64,000 nt of DNA, taken from contig JAODTK010001166.1 in the NCBI GenBank assembly GCA_026419785.1, positions 110,001 to 174,000 of the forward strand, given 5' to 3'. A program made the translations under genes and the position numbers. This document shows positions 12,641-24,971 of the stretch, piece by piece. This DNA comes from Sclerodactyla briareus. Lineage: Eukaryota > Echinodermata > Holothuroidea > Dendrochirotida > Sclerodactylidae. Position 1 is the first letter of the stretch, and the number at the start of each line of letters is the position of its first letter. The notes under the pieces were generated by a model. The model did no database searches, was not told where the DNA came from, and saw only the letters and a list, made by a program, of their open reading frames with translations.

Positions 12641-15600
12641 TTTTGGCCAGAAGATTGCTGCTCCATACTATACTGTCACTAGCATATGTACATGAATGAA
12701 GAGTTGCAGACAGTTTGGCGTCAACGCAGGACCTCCCAAGGGATAATCCATAAGATTTACGTGTGTACATTTTGCTTTTTTCGATAATGTCATCGAAAGA
12801 AAACAATTTGCACGTAAAAAATCGGGCACTCAACAGAAAGAATGGGTAATTGTTACTTTTGACATTTCCCAGCCCACATTTCCCTTTCATCTGTTGAATT
12901 TGTATCTGCCAGTCTGATCGTGCCAACGAAAAATCGCGAGGGGGGGGGGGGGCTGCCCTGCTAAAATGGTGTGTGTACTGTCAAGTTGTAGTTGCCGAAT
13001 ATTTGCGAGTTGATGAAGGCGGGCAGAAGGAAGCCTGCTGCCACGTGATTATAGCGAGACGTTAGTATATACGCCTCCGACACAATCCAAAAGCGGAGAG
13101 CCAACCCATAGCGCGAAGCGTGGAAAATTTGACAAAATTGTAGTCCTAAAACAGCAAAACTTACGCCTGTACGTACATGGAAATCCATTGGGATAGTCAT
13201 ATTATAATATTATTTTGGAGCCTAAGCGCAGAATTATACAAAATACAACGAATACCTACAGATATTCACTAAAAACCAGATTGGATTAAAACAGTCTTGA
13301 CACTGTATTTTTATCCAAATATTAGGAATTTAGGAAATTATTTGTCAGGAACATTAAAATAATTGAAATCTCTATCAACATTCTCGATTTGGGAAGGGAA
13401 AATTCGCAATCGATTATAACGTCCCCCAACGATTTAAAAAAAGCAAAGGAGTCACTCTTTCTAATGCAAGTTGCGACAATTTTAGTTGTGTTCTCAAGAA
13501 AAACTCCTGATTAATTTAAAACTTAGCACTCAGAGACCGTCCGGTCCCTGTGAAAAATTATAAATTGTGATTGGTTATTCCAGCTAAAGTTGGAAGTAGT
13601 CTAAATTCTAAGTACCAATAGCGTCGTCGAGAGCCTTGCACAATGCCAATCTTCGCAAAAACGATTCCAAACTAAAAAAAATCCGTTTATCCTACGGGTT
13701 TTTACAATATCAGAAATTGATTGTAATGAGAGTTCGCAGAACCTTCCGGCTCGAGCATAACGGAACTAACGCGCGTTGTGCTGTTAGCGAAACCAAACAG
13801 TAATTTCAGTGTGTAATTCCCTCTTTTTACGACACTAAATTATTCGTTAGAATTACAATAACTCTGGAACTCTGTAAGCTATCACTCCAGTTTATTCAAT
13901 AATGAAAGAGGATATTCACCTTCGTCCGGTCCCAATTCGAAGCGAATCTCTTCAGGAACCGACGGCGTTTTTCGACTGAAAAAAAAAAATATTTCGAATA
14001 AATTCTCAATGGAGAATCGGTAAATTTTTCCACAAATTTTTAGGCAAGTGTGGGGTGTACAAGAATTGCGATCATTGGAAACTCCGTAGTCTATGATCCA
14101 GTTTAAACGGTTCTTAGGAGAGCCCTTTGTGGTCTACTGCCTATGTACAACCTATTCTGATTGGACAATGGGAACAGACGGCGTTTTTAGGTCCAATCAA
14201 ACAATCGAATAGAAATCGCACGCAGAAATTTCCACGGCGTCCATGGCTGGGGTGCTAATGATATTTGTAATATTAATTCGGCAGCTATCGCCAGCAAAGA
14301 TTGATATTATTCCGAGAGTTATTAGCTATTTCATCATCATATATGTTTACTGTTCCAACATGTCATATTGTGTGCAAGTCATATTTATGTCAGTCGATTT
14401 AATTCCACAATCCGGAAGTAACTTGAAAATAGAGAGGCATTAATGGTGGCAAGTCAAATTGACCTGCGCGAGGCAAGCGAGCCTAGTTTTCAAAATAACA
14501 CGGAACGTTGTCAAATTAATGGCCAGTAATTGACGATACATGTGATTATTAGGAGGGATTATAGATTGTATTATAGATCATGTAATTATATTTCATATCC
14601 CGACGGTATTTTTGATCAATACAAACCTAAAAGGTGCTATATCCGGAGTTTTGTTTACCGTTAACGGCAATTTGTGTTAACTGTAGGAGCCCAATTGAAC
14701 TCAAAAGTACGTTGGCCATTGACATAGTTCCGTTATGGAGCTTCATACCGCGCATCAGCCTGGAATTTCGCGCTTCGCGCGTACAAACTTTTCGACTCTA
14801 ACACACGCACATACGATATCGACGCTGGATTGCACTGGGGCGGTTTCTTGTCATGTGGCGACGTTCATGCAAACGACGCCATCGCTCGTTTACCAGTTGC
14901 TAATAGACGACAATAGGCATACCCCTTCAACATTGTTCAATGTTGCAGTAATACTCAGGCAGAAATTGAAATCGGATCAGTGCATTCGACGATCACTTGC
15001 TCTACATATTTATTTGCAGGAACAGCAACATAAAATATATTTCTTTTCTTACCGTAAATTTAGGGCGATATCAATCATGCACAATCACACACTTCATGAA
15101 TACATTAAAGGATAATGGCAAGATTGATTTCATAATGCAAAGTGGAGTAGTAGACACTTTTGACTGCGATACCCCCCATACGAATGCCTTCTATATTGAC
15201 CACGCACCCTGACGTCACGCCCCCTTCTGGATATTTTTTGTTTTTCAAATGCTAAAGTATATCGACAACTGCCCACCCAACCCCCCCGGTCCCATCTTCG
15301 GGAAGGAAAAAAAAGGAAGAAAATAAAGGGACGTTAGATGCTATCTAAACACACTCCACACTAGTTCTTGCAGAGGCTAGGAAGGTGCTTCACAGTCGCT
15401 GCGAACACCCCCAGATATGCAAAATTACTACGAGTACTAACGCGGCACCACCGCATCCTATGGAATACTTCTCCAATAAAGCATTTCACAGACCAGGGCA
15501 ATATGCATGAACTGCTACAACCTGTACGACGGCCTCTGGAAGTCATCATAGGCTTCCAGTTTATTCCCTTCTGAAAATCACCCTGCTTTACAAAACTATT

Positions 15601-16100
15601 TTCATATCCAGGGGATATCACCTTGTGCAATGCGTGTCTACCTGTAGAATCCTAGCTTTAATGAGGCTACAAGGAAAAAATACAGCTGCTGGATACGTTT
15701 CCAGCCACTCGCTGCATGGCTAATATTGCGTAAGAAACCAACTATACAACATTTTAGCCACATAGTTAAGGGGAGCCGCGCCCCCAAATGATAATTAAGA
15801 GTGGCATCGGTGGTGAATTGGGAGGAGGTAGACGTATACGATAGGAGTGGAACGAGGAACAACCGTCATTTATTTGTTGAAAAACGATGGATGAAACGAA
15901 TTGCCCAGGTGGTTATTTGTACCCAACGTTTTACCAGGGTGTGTACAGGCAGACAGAAACCATTTACGTACAATCAGGACAGGGTTTTTATACAAGTAGA
16001 CTTAATGCATGCAGTCGAGGAGGATACATGTAGTACGGAATTACCATACTGCTGATATCTGCTTCAACTTACAATTATGACGTGATCAGTCAGCACTGGT
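12641..16100. other. No gene or classified element seen
   Basis: A 13-base G run lies at 12,940-12,952. A frame of 126 codons at 14,735-15,115 has no start context, splice sites or recognisable motif. The stretch is AT-rich and looks like old intergenic DNA. Confidence 0.45.
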
Positions 16101-16102
16101 CG

Positions 16103-16103
<1 letters not shown>

Positions 16104-16138
<35 letters not shown>
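16104..16138 (+). repeat. 35-base poly-C run
   Basis: An uninterrupted run of 35 C, the longest homopolymer in the window. The opposite strand is G35, which can form quadruplex-type structures. Its exact length is likely unreliable in any assembly. Confidence 0.95.
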
Positions 16139-16479
16139 ATAGGTATATCTACCGCATGTCGCAAGGCAAGCGAAAGTAGCTTGGATCGGAACTTCAACCC
16201 TCTACGACTTACCTTTGAAGACGAAGTAGCCTATATAATGCAAGTTTACGATTTAACACATGCGTTGATGTGTGTTGAACATTTATACCCATGTCCACGC
16301 CCGACCCAGCCTAGCTAATTCCACCAGCTGTCAAAGCTTTCCATGCTCCAAGCTACCAGGGCGCGGGCTGGATTCCTCCTAGTATGGCATCGTGAATTGA
16401 TCATCTGCCCCTTCAACAACCAAAAGAAACACTGTAGGGCTATATAGCTGACTACGTACCGTCTGCCTTTGTTTTGTTA

Positions 16480-18503
16480 TTACTCAGTTATGAAGACCCC
16501 CTCATCACCGAGGTCTCCACTAGTAGACTTAACAACCATTGCCTTCGTACTTTCACTCTATCACAAACCTTCCCTCCATCCATGCATACCGTCTTGAAAG
16601 TTGCTCAAGGCTTCCATTTGAGGCTTTTATGTCCCCTGCAATTTAAGAGGCGCATCGGTTTATGACGGCCCGAGGCGGCTGCGTCCATGATTCGACATGA
16701 AAAGTGGACTTTTCGTACGCTCTTGGAAGCTGGTATTTTCTTGGAAAGCCCAGATCGAAAATTATCGCCCGCTTGTTTCCTCACATGGGATGCGTCTCTG
16801 TCGGGTGGCAAGGCGTAAGGATTTTGGAAGTTCTGATCTGACTCGGGCAAATCTGATTTAGAAAAGGATCGGTTTTCAGCTCACTCCCCCCAGTTTCCAA
16901 ATCGCAACAACAGGCGCCAGTAGCACGTTGGATCCTCTGCTTTGCTAGTGACGCGATTACAGAACTTAGTTCTGCATCGTCTGTTGTGCTATTCTCTCCA
17001 TTTATTTTTGGCTTCTCTCTCATCCGCTCGTTTTTTCGCCACACCAGGTATCATAGTGAGTGTTTGCCCTTCTGATGATCACTTCCGATTGATTTATCAT
17101 TCTTCTCAGGATGTATTAAATGTTTCGCGTTTCTTCATTTTGACTTTCTTTTTCTTGAGGAGGGATCCGACAGTTGTGTCTTTTCGTGGATTGGCATCCC
17201 CTCTACTCATTGCAGTTTTTATTCTCTTCTTCTAACTTTTTCTTTCTCTCTAGTATCTCATTTTTCTCCGTGTCTGTGGTGTCTGACCTTCCTCTCCTCT
17301 CTTCCCAAGCAGCAACCCTTTCCTTGATTCAACCATTCTCTCATCTTTTCTGCTACTCCTTCTCTCCTCTGCCAGACGTTCTACTCGTCTTCTTCTTCCT
17401 TTTTTCTACTCGCTTCTGATGTCTAATAGCCTTCTTCTTTCTTTTCAACCACGAATTTAATCGCCGATGTCGGTAGTTCAGTTTATGAGCAGAGCTCCTG
17501 GACTCGTCTGCTTCTGGGTGATTCACGCGGATGACCCTTCTGTTATCCTTGTGTGTTCCTTCTCCGTTCTGTTGTTGGTGTCCTGATCGTTTTCCAGATT
17601 TACTTCTCACCCCAGATCTCCGACCTTTCCTCGTCTTCGTCAATTTTTTCCCTGTTCTCTGGGAATCACCACCACCATATTGCCCTGGTCTAGGACTCCC
17701 GAGAAGCTCCATCAGGACTTCATTTTCCAGGATGATATGCATTGGCACATTCCTGCCCTCGGCCTCACAGAATTGGTACCGTTCTGTTCTAGTGATGAAG
17801 CAACTCCGTACTCCACTTCGGTGGAACAATCGAGTGGTTCATGAAAGGTCACGTGCTTCTTGGATCTGTTACGCTGTTCTGAATGGGAATTCACCTCAAC
17901 AATATCTCCTGCCTCACTCTCTCTACATGTTTTCTCATAGAAAGATAAGCAGCAGTCTCAGCCACAATCTCCATCTCACCTTCTGCCACAAATCCTGGAG
18001 GCATAAATGCCATCCCTGTGAACTCATGCTTTCAGGGCTATCTCCGATAAACACCATCCAGAGAGGTTCCCCGACTCTGGCATACACCTTGCCGGCGGCA
18101 TGTAAAACCCCATTCTGAGATCCATTGAGGTTTCTCGACCGTTTCTCGGAGGATACTAACTGGTCGACATTTGACACTCTCGGGGTAGGCATAGTGCTAA
18201 ACGGCCTTGAAGTCCTTGGTGGTCGGTGGTCTTTCTGGGAACTATTGACAATAACCCCTTTTTTCTAATTCGTTTGAACTTTCTTGCTGCAGGCAACGTT
18301 TGCTGTGCCACAGATGAAAGGACGCCCTTCTCCAGATGTTGAAGGGCTAGCAGCCGCCCAAGCTCCTCGTATTTCTTTCTCAGTATATCTTTGGCATCTC
18401 CATCCTCAGAAAGTCTCAATTTTCTTTGATTTTCTCTAGGCGGCGATGTAGTGAGTTTCTTCAAGATCCTCCGTGCATCGAAATGAGCATGTTGCTGAGC
18501 CAT
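16480..18503 (-). CDS. Uncharacterised basic, low-complexity protein (frameshifted, apparently intronless)
   Basis: The minus strand opens at ATG 18,503 (GCCATGG context) with MAQQHAHFDARRILKKL and a charged segment containing KKYEELGRLLALQHLEKG. Protein-like sequence continues for about 2 kb if the frame is allowed to change at about 18,250, 18,015, 17,900, 17,755 and several more times between 17,350 and 16,550. A plausible TAA lies at 16,480-16,482. The middle part includes GKVYARVGEPLWMVFIGDSP and MAFMPPGFVAEGEMEIVAE. The C-terminal half is rich in K/R/S/E, suggesting a disordered, possibly nuclear, protein of about 670 residues. Just upstream, a good acceptor (CTCTCCTCAG then exon at 18,541) and a strong donor (GGAG|GTAAGG, intron from 18,609) suggest a 68-bp 5' UTR intron. 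I do not recognise the family. A retroelement ORF is possible, but I saw no retroelement motif. The frameshifts could be assembly errors or decay. Confidence 0.55.
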
Positions 18504-18639
18504 GGCATTACTGGACGATGAATCAACGTGTAAATGAGTGCCTGAGGAGAGGAAGAATCGAAATTAATTTGCTAGTATCCCATTGCCCTACACAAGAACC
18601 TTTCCTTACCTCCTTGAATAACTAGAAAGCCAAGAGGCT

Positions 18640-20010
18640 TATGATTTCTTGACTCACAGTCTCACATGAACACCTAACTCCAGCTCGATGGGACCGAGAG
18701 TTCTTGACTTGATATCGTGTCCACGCGGTTTGCAGACTGTGACATATGCTGACCTCAGATGACCTTTGACCTGACCACAAAACAATCGTAATCATGTTCT
18801 TATCATGGGGACCCACATATCAAGTATGATTGATTTTTGTTTGAAAGTGATCCCTGCTCTACAGGAAAACAATAGGGTTCTTGTACTCCCATGAGAAAGC
18901 AGCATGCCAGATTACTTATCGTGTCCACAAAAGGTTTTCAGACTGACTTCTGGTGAATAGATGGCATTTGACCTGACCCCAAAACAATAGGGATTATGTG
19001 CTCACCATGGGAAACCACACATACCGACTACCGAGTATGAGCTTGATTCATCAAGGTGGGGTCAAGTTATTGTGTCCACAAGCTAAAATTGGCTGAAATT
19101 TTCCATTTTCACAAATTTTCTTTTTTTGACCAAAATTCACTCCCGATCTAAACCAGACACAATAGGGTTCCTGCACTCCCCTAAGTAAGCTACATACCAA
19201 ATTTCAACCTGATCAGCACCAACCTTTCTGGACTTATCATGTTTTACAAGCATTTTCTGACTTTGACCTCTGTTAACCTCAGATGACCTTTGACCTGACC
19301 ACAAAACAATCGTAATCATGTTCTTATCATGGGGACCCACATATCAAGTATGATTGATTTTGTTTGAAAGTGATCCCTGCTCTACAGGAAAACAATAGGG
19401 TTCTTGTACTCCCATGAGAAAGCAGCATGCCAGATTACTTATCGTGTCCACAAAAGGTTTTCAGACTGACTTCTGGTGAATAGATGGCATTTGACCTGAC
19501 CCCAAAACAATAGCGTTCCACTCCCCATAAGAAACATATACACCAAATTTCAATATCATCAGACCCACCACTCTGGACATATCATGTTTACGAGCATTTC
19601 CAGACTTTGACCTCTGTTAACCTCAGATGACCTTTGACCTGAGCCAAGGAAAAAGGCGCATGTCATGGGGAACCCACATACCAAGAATGAGCTTCATCCA
19701 TCTACTGTATGTGGGGTCGAGTTATCAGTTACACGCCAAAATTGGGCAAAAATTTTGATTTTCCACAAATTTTCTTTTTTTGACCGAAATTCACTCCGAC
19801 CTAAACCAAATACTTTAAGGTTCCTGTACTCTCCATAAGGAAGAAAGCTACACACCAAATTCAAACCGGATCAGACCAACCATTCTGAACTTATTGTGTT
19901 TACAAAGATCTCGGACTTTGACCTCTGGTGACTGATGATTTCATTTGACCCTTGAACAATACGGATCATGTACTCATACACACACACAACATGACTGCAT
20001 AGAATCCTCT
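18640..20010 (+). repeat. Tandem array of ~300-bp units (AGGTCA-rich family), ending in CA tract and hairpin
   Basis: Landmarks recur at intervals: CCTCAGATGACCTTTGACCTGA (about 18,751, 19,270, 19,620), ACAATAGGGTTC, CATGGGGACCCACATA and GGTCGAGTTAT. A ~500-bp block is duplicated nearly exactly (18,750-18,990 against 19,270-19,510). The array ends with ACACACACA (19,979-19,988), CATGACTGCATAGAAT and a CTGAC-TTT-GTCAG inverted repeat. Two minus-strand frames starting MGPHDKNMITIV are simply the duplicated block and not genes. Confidence 0.85.
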
Positions 20011-20182
20011 GACTTTGTCAGGGAATAAAAAACAGCATTTCCTGCTTTTTCATTTGCAATTTGTGAAAGTGGAGGATATCTGTATTCTCCCTCTAGCTGC
20101 TGGCAGTGATATCACTCCCTGGCGTTGGTACCTTCAATTGCTACATCTTAAGCAGGAATTCCCAGCTATTTGGATACGGAGC

Positions 20183-20197
20183 GGGGGGGGGGGGGGG
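20183..20197 (+). repeat. 15-base poly-G
   Basis: Uninterrupted G run. Confidence 0.9.
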
Positions 20198-20220
20198 TGG
20201 TCGATTCTGGCATTTGTTTA

Positions 20221-20565
20221 AGAGGTCAAGCGGCTTATACTCCTACAAAATGAATGAGATGGTCATGAGAGTTGATCTGTAGGCCTAATAAGTATTATCA
20301 CTGACCAATGGTAGGCCTATATGTGCATAAGGGTGTTCATGAATTGAGGTCAAGGGTCATCTGGGAATAAATGTCGGCCGCTTTGTTTCATCGGCTACTA
20401 CTCCTACGAAAATGATCAGTCACCAATATTGAAATTCAGTAGTCATGCATGCCTTGAAGTTGAATGAATTTTGCTCAACCCATGAAAAATTCCGAAAAAG
20501 TCCAAGAAACCTAGCTGATGGATATCATTATCTCATCGGTCCCGAAGGGCCGATGAGATATTGTA
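20221..20565 (+). repeat. Short repeat unit ending in a perfect hairpin
   Basis: Two loosely similar halves (each with CGGC-T-TACTCCTAC) are followed at 20,530-20,559 by a 13-bp inverted repeat. The arms are ATCTCATCGGTCC and GGGCCGATGAGAT around a CGAA loop, with one G-T wobble. The position, at the end of a repeat unit, mirrors the hairpins at 20,000 and 40,650. Confidence 0.7.
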
Positions 20566-20735
20566 GTCATTTTGCCATTTCACCTATATTACTGTTGCTG
20601 GTTGTCATAGCAATGGTTGCTATGGTAACCACAGTGGTGGTTTGGAATTATCCGCTGAGGGAGTACCCATTGTGGGGTACCCATGGGTGCTGAGTGCTCC
20701 AGCAATGAGGTGCACTCGCAAAAGTGTCCGTTTGT

Positions 20736-20762
20736 GGGTGTGCGTGTGTGTGTGTGTGTGTG
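20736..20762 (+). repeat. (GT)n microsatellite
   Basis: About 13 GT units with one GC interruption. Confidence 0.9.
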
Positions 20763-22690
20763 GTTGTGTTTGCGTGTCCGTCAAATTTTGATGGTGTTTC
20801 GCAAATATCTCCATTTTGGAGTGGCTGAACAAAGTGAAATTTTGCACACGCTTGAATAGTCACTAAACACATAGTTGCTCTCAAAATTAGACAGAAACTA
20901 TCAAAATTAGGGGAATTTGGGAGGCAAAAGACAAATTTTGGGGTAATTTCTCATTTTTTTTTCACTATTTTTCAAGATGTTCCCTTATTCCAATGCCTGA
21001 ATGATTTCAAACTTTGTAGCAATGTGAAAAGACACAAATAACATCTTTTCCCATGCATTCAGCCCCAAATTACCAAAAATGCCAATTTTAGGGGGGAAAA
21101 TAGATTTTTGGCCAAATTTGAGAATCTCTGAGAATGTGTTCAGTTTTTGGTATATTTAGAGATTTGGAGGACTGAATCATTCTAAATTTCAGAAGGTACA
21201 AAGTATCAAAACAAAGGTTTCCCCAACATTTATGCTGTGAATTAACTGAAATTTCCAATGAATATGAATATTTTGCGGGGAAAAATGTTTTCAGACATAT
21301 TTTGATAAATTTTGTCCTTTGCAACTCGCGAAAAGGTAGCAAGTAGAAACAAATTAATAGTTCCACATTGCCGATGAGATCCTGCAACTCTGGGGATTGC
21401 CCTCTTGTTTAAATGAATTGTAAGTATCCCTTAAAGTTACAACAATCTAGCAGTTATAACCCAACAGGTGAGCTACTCAGCTCAGTACAGTGCAGTTGAC
21501 ACTAAAGTGAACCTGAGTGAGGTTAACCCCCTGCCTGGATGCGAATGCAAATGTTATATGCACAAAATCACTCTATAGACCACTATAAGAAGCTAATTAC
21601 TTTGTGGGCCTGCCTCCATGCCCCCCCCCCCTCCCCCGCTGGCAGCTTGGGCAAATAATTTCCGAAGACGGGTTACATGTAGATGAGGACCATGCCCCAG
21701 CTTGGCTTAACAGACTAGCCCACATACACGACTACAGTAACACTACAGTATTAGTTAAGGCCTTTGACTCGATCCCGAGAATGATCAAAATGACCATACC
21801 CAGGCAGCTCAGCCAGCTTTGAATGGAAATATCACCTGAAAGAGTCACGATGACAGGCAAAATGTAGGTCCAGGCCATTACGTGAAACAACAATTAATTA
21901 TCTCCTTGTTTGTTCGCATTCCTCACGCCAGATATCATTTGCTTCCTGCAATACATGAGTTCTCCATCGCGGTTTGTTTAGTCTTAGTATAGTGGGAACG
22001 TTGTATGTACTTCACCGCACAATTACAAGCACTGCCCTCGAGTTGTTTATAAAAACCTGTTACCAAGCAACGAGAAATATTTTTTCGCGGAACTGGTAGT
22101 GCTTGTGAAACTGTGATACGTAGTGAGCTCAGCTGCCGATCATATCACTACCAGTAAACTTCCTTGCGAACAAAGTACAGTAGGCCTATATCATGCGTCA
22201 GGACATTATCGAAGACGAGGGAAAAAAAATGCTTCAAGAAACCAGTCAACAGAGTTCAAGTCTACCAGTTTCGAAACTGCGGAACACTTCCTCGTTAACT
22301 TGTGAACTTCATAACGTGAACAAAATTATCCTTCACCCTTGGGAATGCGCAACTGGCACGTACACGGTATAGCCTAGTCCGTAACCAGGACTGTGAGTTC
22401 GTGCCTCAGACTATTGTTAGGTTTGTGAAGCGTACCGTACAAAGGATGACTGGGCAAGGACTAGTATAGCCTAATTAACATATTAACAAGTTACACTTCT
22501 GAGGTTCACAACGGGATACTGCTACATACCGTACATGTATCTTTGGAGTACATTTAGAGTCATAACAATGAAATAGCTTTTTGTGAATCAAGCTTTCTCA
22601 ATGATGCGTGGAGGCTTCCCTAGTGTATTTGACTTCCATGAATCCCCGTAACTGAGATCTAGTGACAGGTTACATCTCATGATACCTAGA
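20763..22690. other. No gene or classified element seen
   Basis: AT-rich. Loosely repeated words such as CAAATTTTGGGG occur at 20,930-21,115. No exon is bounded by convincing splice signals. Confidence 0.4.
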
Positions 22691-22935
22691 ACTAGGCTGA
22701 AAACATAAGGGGATCAAGCTTTCTCTGTTGTGGGTCCTACCCCTTGGAGCGTACGCCTTGCCGAAGTGTGTCAGGAGGTTTTCCTCCCTGGCTCAGTTCA
22801 AGTCCAGTCTCAAAACACTTCTTTTGAGTCGCTTATGCGTAACTTTGTTGGCAGCGCCATTGAATACCTTTTGAAGATTTTAGCGCTAAAGTTAATGTAA
22901 ATGTATTATTATTTATTATTTATTATTATACTAAT
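22690..22935 (+). mobile_element. LINE 3' end fragment (L2/CR1-like)
   Basis: Interrupted frames give a segment like SLAQFKSSLKTLLL (about 22,780-22,825), preceded by a LSLLWVLPLG-like piece. This is the usual C-terminus of L2/CR1-type ORF2 (a WN-LP block, then FKSKLKTHLF). It is followed by AGCGCTAAAGTTAATGTAAA and a TATTATTATTTATT tail, typical of a LINE 3' terminus. The 5' part is absent. Confidence 0.7.
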
Positions 22936-24510
22936 TATGATGCTACTCTCAGCAGGCATGTCATAGTCCACAAGCCCAATGATAGACCAGGGAGGTGGGA
23001 TTTCCTCGTAAAGCCCTGTTGCAGATTTGGGGAAAACATTGATGCCTCAGGCTCAACATTCTTGCAGGATAACAAGGAACAAAACCAGTTTTTGATATTA
23101 AATTATTAATCTGTCGAAAAATTGTGACTATGGTAGTTGTAGCGAGTGTGTCATTGTGGAACCACATGTCGTTGCCATGAAGAAGCCAAGACGTCCCCGT
23201 AACTCCTGGTTCGCAGGTACCTGAAGGAGCTAGGGAGGAGCCGAGGAGGGGTGATAGCTTAGGCCCTGGCCTGGAGCGAATCTGTCAGTAACTGGTATTT
23301 TGTTGAGAGTGAAATCAGGAAGCGGAAGGAGAAGCAAGTGGGTTCATGAACCGCTATCCCTTGCCTTTTCCATGATCCAGTGGTTGTTTTATTTGGCATT
23401 TTAGTTTTCAAATAAACTGATCTTACAGTTCGAAAGAGAGTGAATTGTCAGTTGGCATTAGTCCTTGAACAGGACTGTGTGTTACATCCGCTACACTCAC
23501 CTCCATATCACAGTCCTCGCCGGTGGGTACTAAAAAAATTGCACACAGTACAGATAGCCCATACATTACAGTGCAGTGCAACTGTGCCTACCAACCAAAA
23601 CATCATTTTGAGTCCGAATTTTTTGCTCTTTTTGACAGAGAAAAATACTCCACTGACAGATTGATACGAAGCTTCACATTATTGAAAGGTGGATTACAAA
23701 GTTTCATGTAAATATTCCTTGTTTTGTGTTCGTAGGAGGCCCAGGATGCTAGCGTCCTGGAACCTTGTACAGGCGTAGGATAGGGTAATGACTATAATAT
23801 GAGTTTGTGCAACTTTCTGTATTAGGGAATGATCGATGACTAAGTTGGCATATAGTTTGCCTGCCTGAGTGCAACACCTTTGAATAGCACTAATAGTGAC
23901 CGATTTCAAATTCATTAGAACTGACTGCAGCTTTTGTGGAAATGTGACTAAAATTGCATGAATTTCATAGACACGTTAGTGAATTCCAATGAGCAATTTC
24001 AAATATTTCAGTGCCAAGAGTGGACTGCAGTCATTACGTTTCATGGTAATCCAACAAACAAGTTGCCTGAATTATGAAAATGAAACACATTGAATGACCT
24101 CCAGTGTCCTGAATCTATGTCAGAAAACTTTAGAACTAAAGGAACCACACCGGTACCTCCTAAGTTTCATGAAAATCCACTCAACTTTGAGCTTCGCATA
24201 AATTCTTCAAATTACTGAAAATAGACACATTGAATGACCAAGGTGAACCACATATTCATCAAGTTTTGTACGAATCTGACAAACTTCTCATAGATTATGG
24301 AAATTAGATCATTCAATAGCATATTTTACACAGAAAATCAAACGAGTTGCTGTTCATTTCCCATTTTCCTTCACCATTCACTCACGTGATAATCCTGTAC
24401 AGGTACCTATGGTGTCAAAGAACCATGGAACCTACGTTACTACATACCTGTACCATCCATGATCTTGCTTACAAGCTCAAGCAATATGCTAAATATTCCA
24501 CTTAAATTAG
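22936..24510. other. No gene seen; weak ~120-bp tandem units from ~23,930
   Basis: From about 23,930 to 24,330 the words ATTATG-AAAT-GA, CACATTGAATGACC and AAGTTT-ATG-AAATCC recur at about 110-130 bp, a further member of the short tandem families seen elsewhere. A possible small exon at 23,177-23,215 (MKKPRRPRNSWF then GTACCT) is too weak to call. Confidence 0.4.
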
Positions 24511-24514
24511 TGCC

Positions 24515-24770
24515 CCAAATCTATAGCCCATGGGAGGCTTAATAAGTTTACAGACCTGGGTACTACACTACATGCATCATGCAGATGCCAGACAGTAACA
24601 TGATGATAATTGAACATAGGCCCATGGGAGGCCTATTAAGTTTTCAGACCGAAGTACTACACTATCATGCAGAAGTGTCACAGTAACATGATGTTTGATT
24701 GTATAGAAACCCGTGGAAGGTTTTATGAGGGTACACACTTCGGTTATTGCAAGCAGATGCCTAATCAGGC
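24515..24770 (+). repeat. Tandem ~117-bp units, about 2-3 copies
   Basis: The word order CCCATGGGAGGC, TAATAAGTTT or TATTAAGTTT, CAGACC, TACTACACTA, CATGCAGA and CAGTAACATGATG is repeated. A third, more diverged copy starts at CCCGTGGAAGG. Confidence 0.75.
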
Positions 24771-24971
24771 CACCAATAGGTCCATTGCATCATTGACAGG
24801 CCATGACACATGACTGACACAAAGTGTCATACAAGTTCCTTCAGGATTTCAGTCAATCAGTCTTCTTCCTTTTATCACCTCTCAGGAATACTGTATGCAT
24901 CAGTTGTTGTTGTATGTACAACGTAACAACCAACATGATTAAAAAATTCCCATACTTTTTCTATTTTGCAG

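Noticed and set aside
14735-15115. 126-codon plus-strand frame as a gene
   Set aside because: No recognisable motif, no splice borders, ordinary AT-rich context; it could occur by chance.
17531-18118. 195-codon plus-strand frame
   Set aside because: Antisense shadow of the basic-protein frame on the minus strand, whose composition and start are better.
18622-19340. Two minus-strand frames beginning MGPHDKNMITIV as paralogous genes
   Set aside because: They are the same duplicated block of the ~300-bp tandem repeat and diverge immediately after it.
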